From: Dyella flagellata
GTDB taxonomy: Bacteria > Pseudomonadota > Gammaproteobacteria > Xanthomonadales > Rhodanobacteraceae
Direction: 5' to 3'
DNA: 64,000 nt
Assembly (NCBI RefSeq): GCF_030160275.1
Contig: NZ_BSOA01000003.1
Span: forward strand, 451,937 to 515,936
How positions within the stretch are numbered: the first letter of the stretch is position 1; each line of letters starts with the position of its first letter. Made by a program: the position numbers and the translations under genes. The notes below the pieces were generated by a model that saw only the letters and a program-made list of their open reading frames with translations, searched no databases and was not told the DNA's origin. Of this stretch, positions 61,660 to 64,000 are shown piece by piece.

Positions 61660-62403
61660 TTAGCGTGCGCTATCGATGATGGAGCCGCCGTCCGGCGTGA
61701 GGCTGTAACCCGTTAAGAACTGCGCATCCTTGCTCGCGAGGAACAGAACCACGGGAGCAATGTCATCCTCCGGCGTGCCGAAGCGACCGAGCGGATTGCT
61801 TGGCGGGGGCACGTTGGCCTCCGGTCCCCATGTTTCCGCTAGTGGCAGCACGTTGTTCACGGTGATGTTGTCGGACGCCCACTCGCGCGCCGCCGTTCGT
61901 GTGAGCGCGCGCACCGCTTCCTTGGCCATGTTGTAGGGGCCGTAACCGACGAGGCCCAGAACACCTGCCATCGAACCGAAGTTGATGACGCGCCCTGCGT
62001 CGCTTGCCTTCAAATGCGGATAGCAAAGCTGCATGGTTCTCAGATAGGCGATGGGGCCCGCTTCAAAGTTCCGCTGCAACTGCGTCACGGAGAGATCCAG
62101 GATGGATGAGAACGGCGCGGTCGGATCAAATGCATTGTTGACGAGGATGTCGATTCCACCAAACGCGGCAACAACCTTGTCCACCGCAGCGCTGACCTGG
62201 TCTCCGCTACTGACGTCACAGGGAACCCCTATTGCAGTGCCACCTGCTTCTTGAATGCTGGTAACGACAGCATCAACGTTGGCAGGTGTGAGTGAAAGCA
62301 CTGCTACTTTGGCTCCTTCGGCTGCGAACAGTTTGGCGGTGGCGCGACCGATGCCGCGGCCAGCACCGGTGACAATCGCAACTTTTCCATTGAGTCGGTC
62401 CAT
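61660..62403 (-). CDS. Short-chain dehydrogenase/reductase (SDR)
   Basis: The 247-aa protein has 'KVAIVTGAGRGIGRATAKLF' (TGxxxGxG), 'DILVNNAF' and Y-x-x-x-K in 'YGPYNMAKEAVRAL', then 'SLTPDGGSIIDS'. It starts 12 nt after the DoxX-like gene, so both are co-transcribed. The substrate is unknown. Confidence 0.88.
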   Translation of the reverse strand: MDRLNGKVAIVTGAGRGIGRATAKLFAAEGAKVAVLSLTPANVDAVVTSIQEAGGTAIGVPCDVSSGDQVSAAVDKVVAAFGGIDILVNNAFDPTAPFSSILDLSVTQLQRNFEAGPIAYLRTMQLCYPHLKASDAGRVINFGSMAGVLGLVGYGPYNMAKEAVRALTRTAAREWASDNITVNNVLPLAETWGPEANVPPPSNPLGRFGTPEDDIAPVVLFLASKDAQFLTGYSLTPDGGSIIDSAR

Positions 62404-62415
62404 GATGCGCTCCTG

Positions 62416-62823
62416 TCAGTTGAGGGGGAGTGGATGGATTGCAGCGATCACCTCATACGGTGACGGCGTGGCACGAGCAACGTTTTGCGTCGCAAAGGAC
62501 ACGGTCAACAACACGAGCCCCACCACAGCGGGAATCGCTTCGCTGGGCTTCCGAACGCCGAGATGAGCCAAAAGCGCAAGCAGCAGGTGATAGAAGATGC
62601 CGGCGTAGGCCAGATCGCTCAGTGGCACGCTGATGCGCGACAGGATTGCAACGACAGCAAAAATCTTGACGGCGATGAGGACGGGAACGAGATAGCCCGG
62701 ATAGCCAAGTCCCGCGAGATTCTGGCGAACCCATTCGCGCTTGGCGATATACATCGTTGCAGAGGTCAGGTAGAGCAGCGACAGCAATGCCGTGGCAATC
62801 CAATATGCGTAAGTTGCGGCCAT
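62416..62823 (-). CDS. DoxX-like family membrane protein
   Basis: From ATG 62823 (CCTTGGAGAACCCC upstream) the protein has 135 aa with four membrane segments and the DoxX-type 'YLVPVLIAVKIFAVVAIL' and 'LAYAGIFYHLLLALLAHLG'. It leads the SDR and MAPEG genes and is divergent from an HxlR regulator. Confidence 0.82.
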   Translation of the reverse strand: MAATYAYWIATALLSLLYLTSATMYIAKREWVRQNLAGLGYPGYLVPVLIAVKIFAVVAILSRISVPLSDLAYAGIFYHLLLALLAHLGVRKPSEAIPAVVGLVLLTVSFATQNVARATPSPYEVIAAIHPLPLN

Positions 62824-62919
62824 GGGGTTCTCCAAGGGAGCGATAAATGTGGATCGATTTGTGCCTAGAATGGCTGCTATACGAATCTGTGCAAGTAGGA
62901 TGAAATCATTGAGGTAAGT
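62824..62919. promoter_or_regulatory. Divergent control region between doxX-like and hxlR-like genes
   Basis: The 96-bp gap contains TGCTATACG (extended -10-like, 62875-62883) for the plus strand and a direct repeat CGATTTGTGC/CGAATCTGTGC (62855, 62882), candidate HxlR operators. This is inferred from position and pattern. Confidence 0.45.
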
Positions 62920-63315
62920 ATGAAAAAGCAGACCAATGGCGATGTTGAAATCAACATGCACGAGGAAATGCGCCGCGCATTTTCGCTGCTCTCGGGCAAG
63001 TGGAAGCTGGAAATCATGTGGCTTCTGAATCAGCGTGTTTATCGCTTTGGTGAGCTGAGAAAGGCCATTCCGGGCATCACACAACACATGTTGACTGCGC
63101 AACTTCGTGAGTTGGAAGCGGATGGTTTGGTGTCGCGCACGGTCTTCGCGGAGGTGCCTCCGCGAGTCGAATATGAGATCACTCCCAAGGCGCGCGGACT
63201 CGGGCCGACGATGGAGGCACTGACGGCCTGGTGGCATGAATACGGAAGGACGGTGCCCGTCAAACCAACCTCTCGGGGGCGCCAGGCGAAGGCAGTGAAG
63301 TCGAAACAGAAGTAA
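62920..63315 (+). CDS. HxlR-family transcriptional regulator
   Basis: The 131-aa protein has the HxlR winged helix: 'RRAFSLLSGKWKLEIMWLLNQRVYRFGELRKAIPGITQHMLTAQLRELEADGLVSRTVFAEVPPRVEYEITPKARGL' pattern. The tail is Lys/Arg rich. Its divergent place suggests it controls the DoxX-SDR-MAPEG genes, often in response to electrophiles or redox signals. It has no Cys, so thiol sensing is unlikely. Confidence 0.9.
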   Translation: MKKQTNGDVEINMHEEMRRAFSLLSGKWKLEIMWLLNQRVYRFGELRKAIPGITQHMLTAQLRELEADGLVSRTVFAEVPPRVEYEITPKARGLGPTMEALTAWWHEYGRTVPVKPTSRGRQAKAVKSKQK

Positions 63316-63425
63316 CGAAAAGATCTCTTAGCGGCCCGTCATCGAGACGCCGTTCACATGATGGGATTGGCCAAGCTTGCGGGTTCAACTTTGTTGACTA
63401 GCTTGGTCGCGACACGGAGGTTCCC

Positions 63426-63794
63426 ATGCAACCCATCATTCAGATATTCCCCCATCCACTGAAAGTGGTGATCACGGTGCTGCTCGCCGCCGCATTGTGC
63501 GGTTGGTTTGCCGCGGATCCTTGGGCGGCCTTGCGGTTTTGGTCGGGCGTCTTGATCGGTGCTTGGGGTGCCATCGTGGGGTGGCAAAAGTTGAAGACGG
63601 CGAGTGAGCGATGCGCCAAACGCCGCTTCAAGGTCTTTGTGGTCGTGCTGTTGGTGTGGTTCGCCTTGGCGTGGGTGCCTCAACGGGACATTCCCGTGAT
63701 CGCTGCGCCATTTGGGATTTGGCTCTCTTTGACGGTGGCGATGGGAATCGAGCAGTTCAGGCGGCAACGTTTGCGATCGAGAGAGGCCTCGTAG
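63426..63794 (+). CDS. Small hypothetical membrane protein
   Basis: The 122-aa protein has membrane segments near 13-35, 40-57, 73-92 and 97-112 and a basic C-terminus (FRRQRLRSREAS). I do not recognise it. It lies 110 nt after the HxlR gene and may belong to the same transcript or be independent. The remaining 200 bp to the edge show no gene. Confidence 0.55.
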   Translation: MQPIIQIFPHPLKVVITVLLAAALCGWFAADPWAALRFWSGVLIGAWGAIVGWQKLKTASERCAKRRFKVFVVVLLVWFALAWVPQRDIPVIAAPFGIWLSLTVAMGIEQFRRQRLRSREAS

Positions 63795-64000
63795 AAGGAG
63801 ATGGTGATCACAAGAGACGGCCATGCCAGCCAGGCACCGATCGCCTCCGTCGGCTGGGCGGATGCACCGCCGCCCAAAAATCTGCCCGCTGCCGGGAAAC
63901 GCTGAACCGCTTCCCACTCCGGGCGACATCGCTAGTCAGCTAGGGCCTCCCTCGGGCGTTTCAGACTTAGACAGTCCGCGAACGCGCGAAGGAGGCTCTG

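Larger units (their letters stand above)
54657..64000. mobile_element. Putative integrative island at tRNA-Leu(GAG), right end outside the window
   Basis: A P4-type integrase begins 176 bp after the tRNA 3' end. Genes after it (PIN-like, UbiA-like, WYL operon, HxlR operon) are not the usual neighbours; in related genomes nuo genes often follow tRNA-Leu here. No second copy of the tRNA 3' end was found in the window, so the right boundary is open. Confidence 0.55.

Noticed and set aside
63500-63540. attR candidate (CCTTGGGC) inside the last gene
   Set aside because: Only 8 bp match the tRNA 3' end and it lies within a coding frame, so it is most likely chance.

Overview
The window is a GC-rich gammaproteobacterial chromosome segment that reads as order Xanthomonadales, probably family Rhodanobacteraceae (Dyella/Luteibacter/Frateuria-like). 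This rests on gene order (prfB-lysS, orn-folP, tpiA-secG-tRNA-Leu, divergent rne/rluC, a recJ-linked 'phosphoglycerate mutase-like' gene), an H-NS-family protein with a Lys/Ala-rich tail, and many short intergenic palindromic repeats. The genus is an inference.

Layout. 1-4.6 kb is an accessory toxin/immunity region: an Imm33/DUF2185-type protein, a membrane protein, and a 453-aa glycine-zipper effector followed after 11 nt by a small putative immunity gene. 4.7-9.5 kb (minus strand) holds a DUF2278-like protein and a three-gene FAD (GMC) dehydrogenase, small subunit and c-type cytochrome module. 10-21 kb is mostly regulatory or stress related: an H-NS-like protein, a degenerate MASE1 histidine kinase, a basic AT-hook-like protein, a quinone oxidoreductase, an OmpR/QseC-type two-component pair, PspC, a DNA photolyase, tRNA-Leu(UAA) and a NarL/UvrY-type response regulator.

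21-54.6 kb is core genome: rne/rluC, a membrane protein, phhB, nfuA, cytochrome c4, a TraB-family protein, aguB/aguA (agmatine to putrescine), an ABC-F protein, recJ, asnB, prfB (with its programmed frameshift), lysS, sbcB, orn, folP, glmM, a 2OG-Fe(II) oxygenase, a VIT/CCC1 transporter, a solitary HicB, an SDR, tpiA, secG and tRNA-Leu(GAG).

54.7 kb to the right edge looks like an integrative island: a P4-type tyrosine integrase sits directly 3' of tRNA-Leu(GAG), followed by a PIN-like putative nuclease, a UbiA-family prenyltransferase, a WYL regulator operon (NTF2-like, quinone oxidoreductase, YafY-like) and an HxlR regulator divergent from DoxX-SDR-MAPEG. No attR was found inside the window, so the island probably continues beyond it.

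The most striking observation is upstream of asnB. A 42-codon ORF carries eight Asn codons within ten consecutive codons and is followed by a strong intrinsic terminator just before asnB. A 6-nt segment of the leader can pair with the terminator's 5' arm. Together these have the design of a ribosome-mediated asparagine attenuator. A good promoter match places its start site at or next to the leader ATG, so the leader may be leaderless.

Other notable items: a 211-bp MITE-like element with 20-bp perfect terminal inverted repeats and a 12-bp target duplication inside a REP element; a perfect 40-bp palindrome in front of the solitary hicB; and three dispersed intergenic repeat families.
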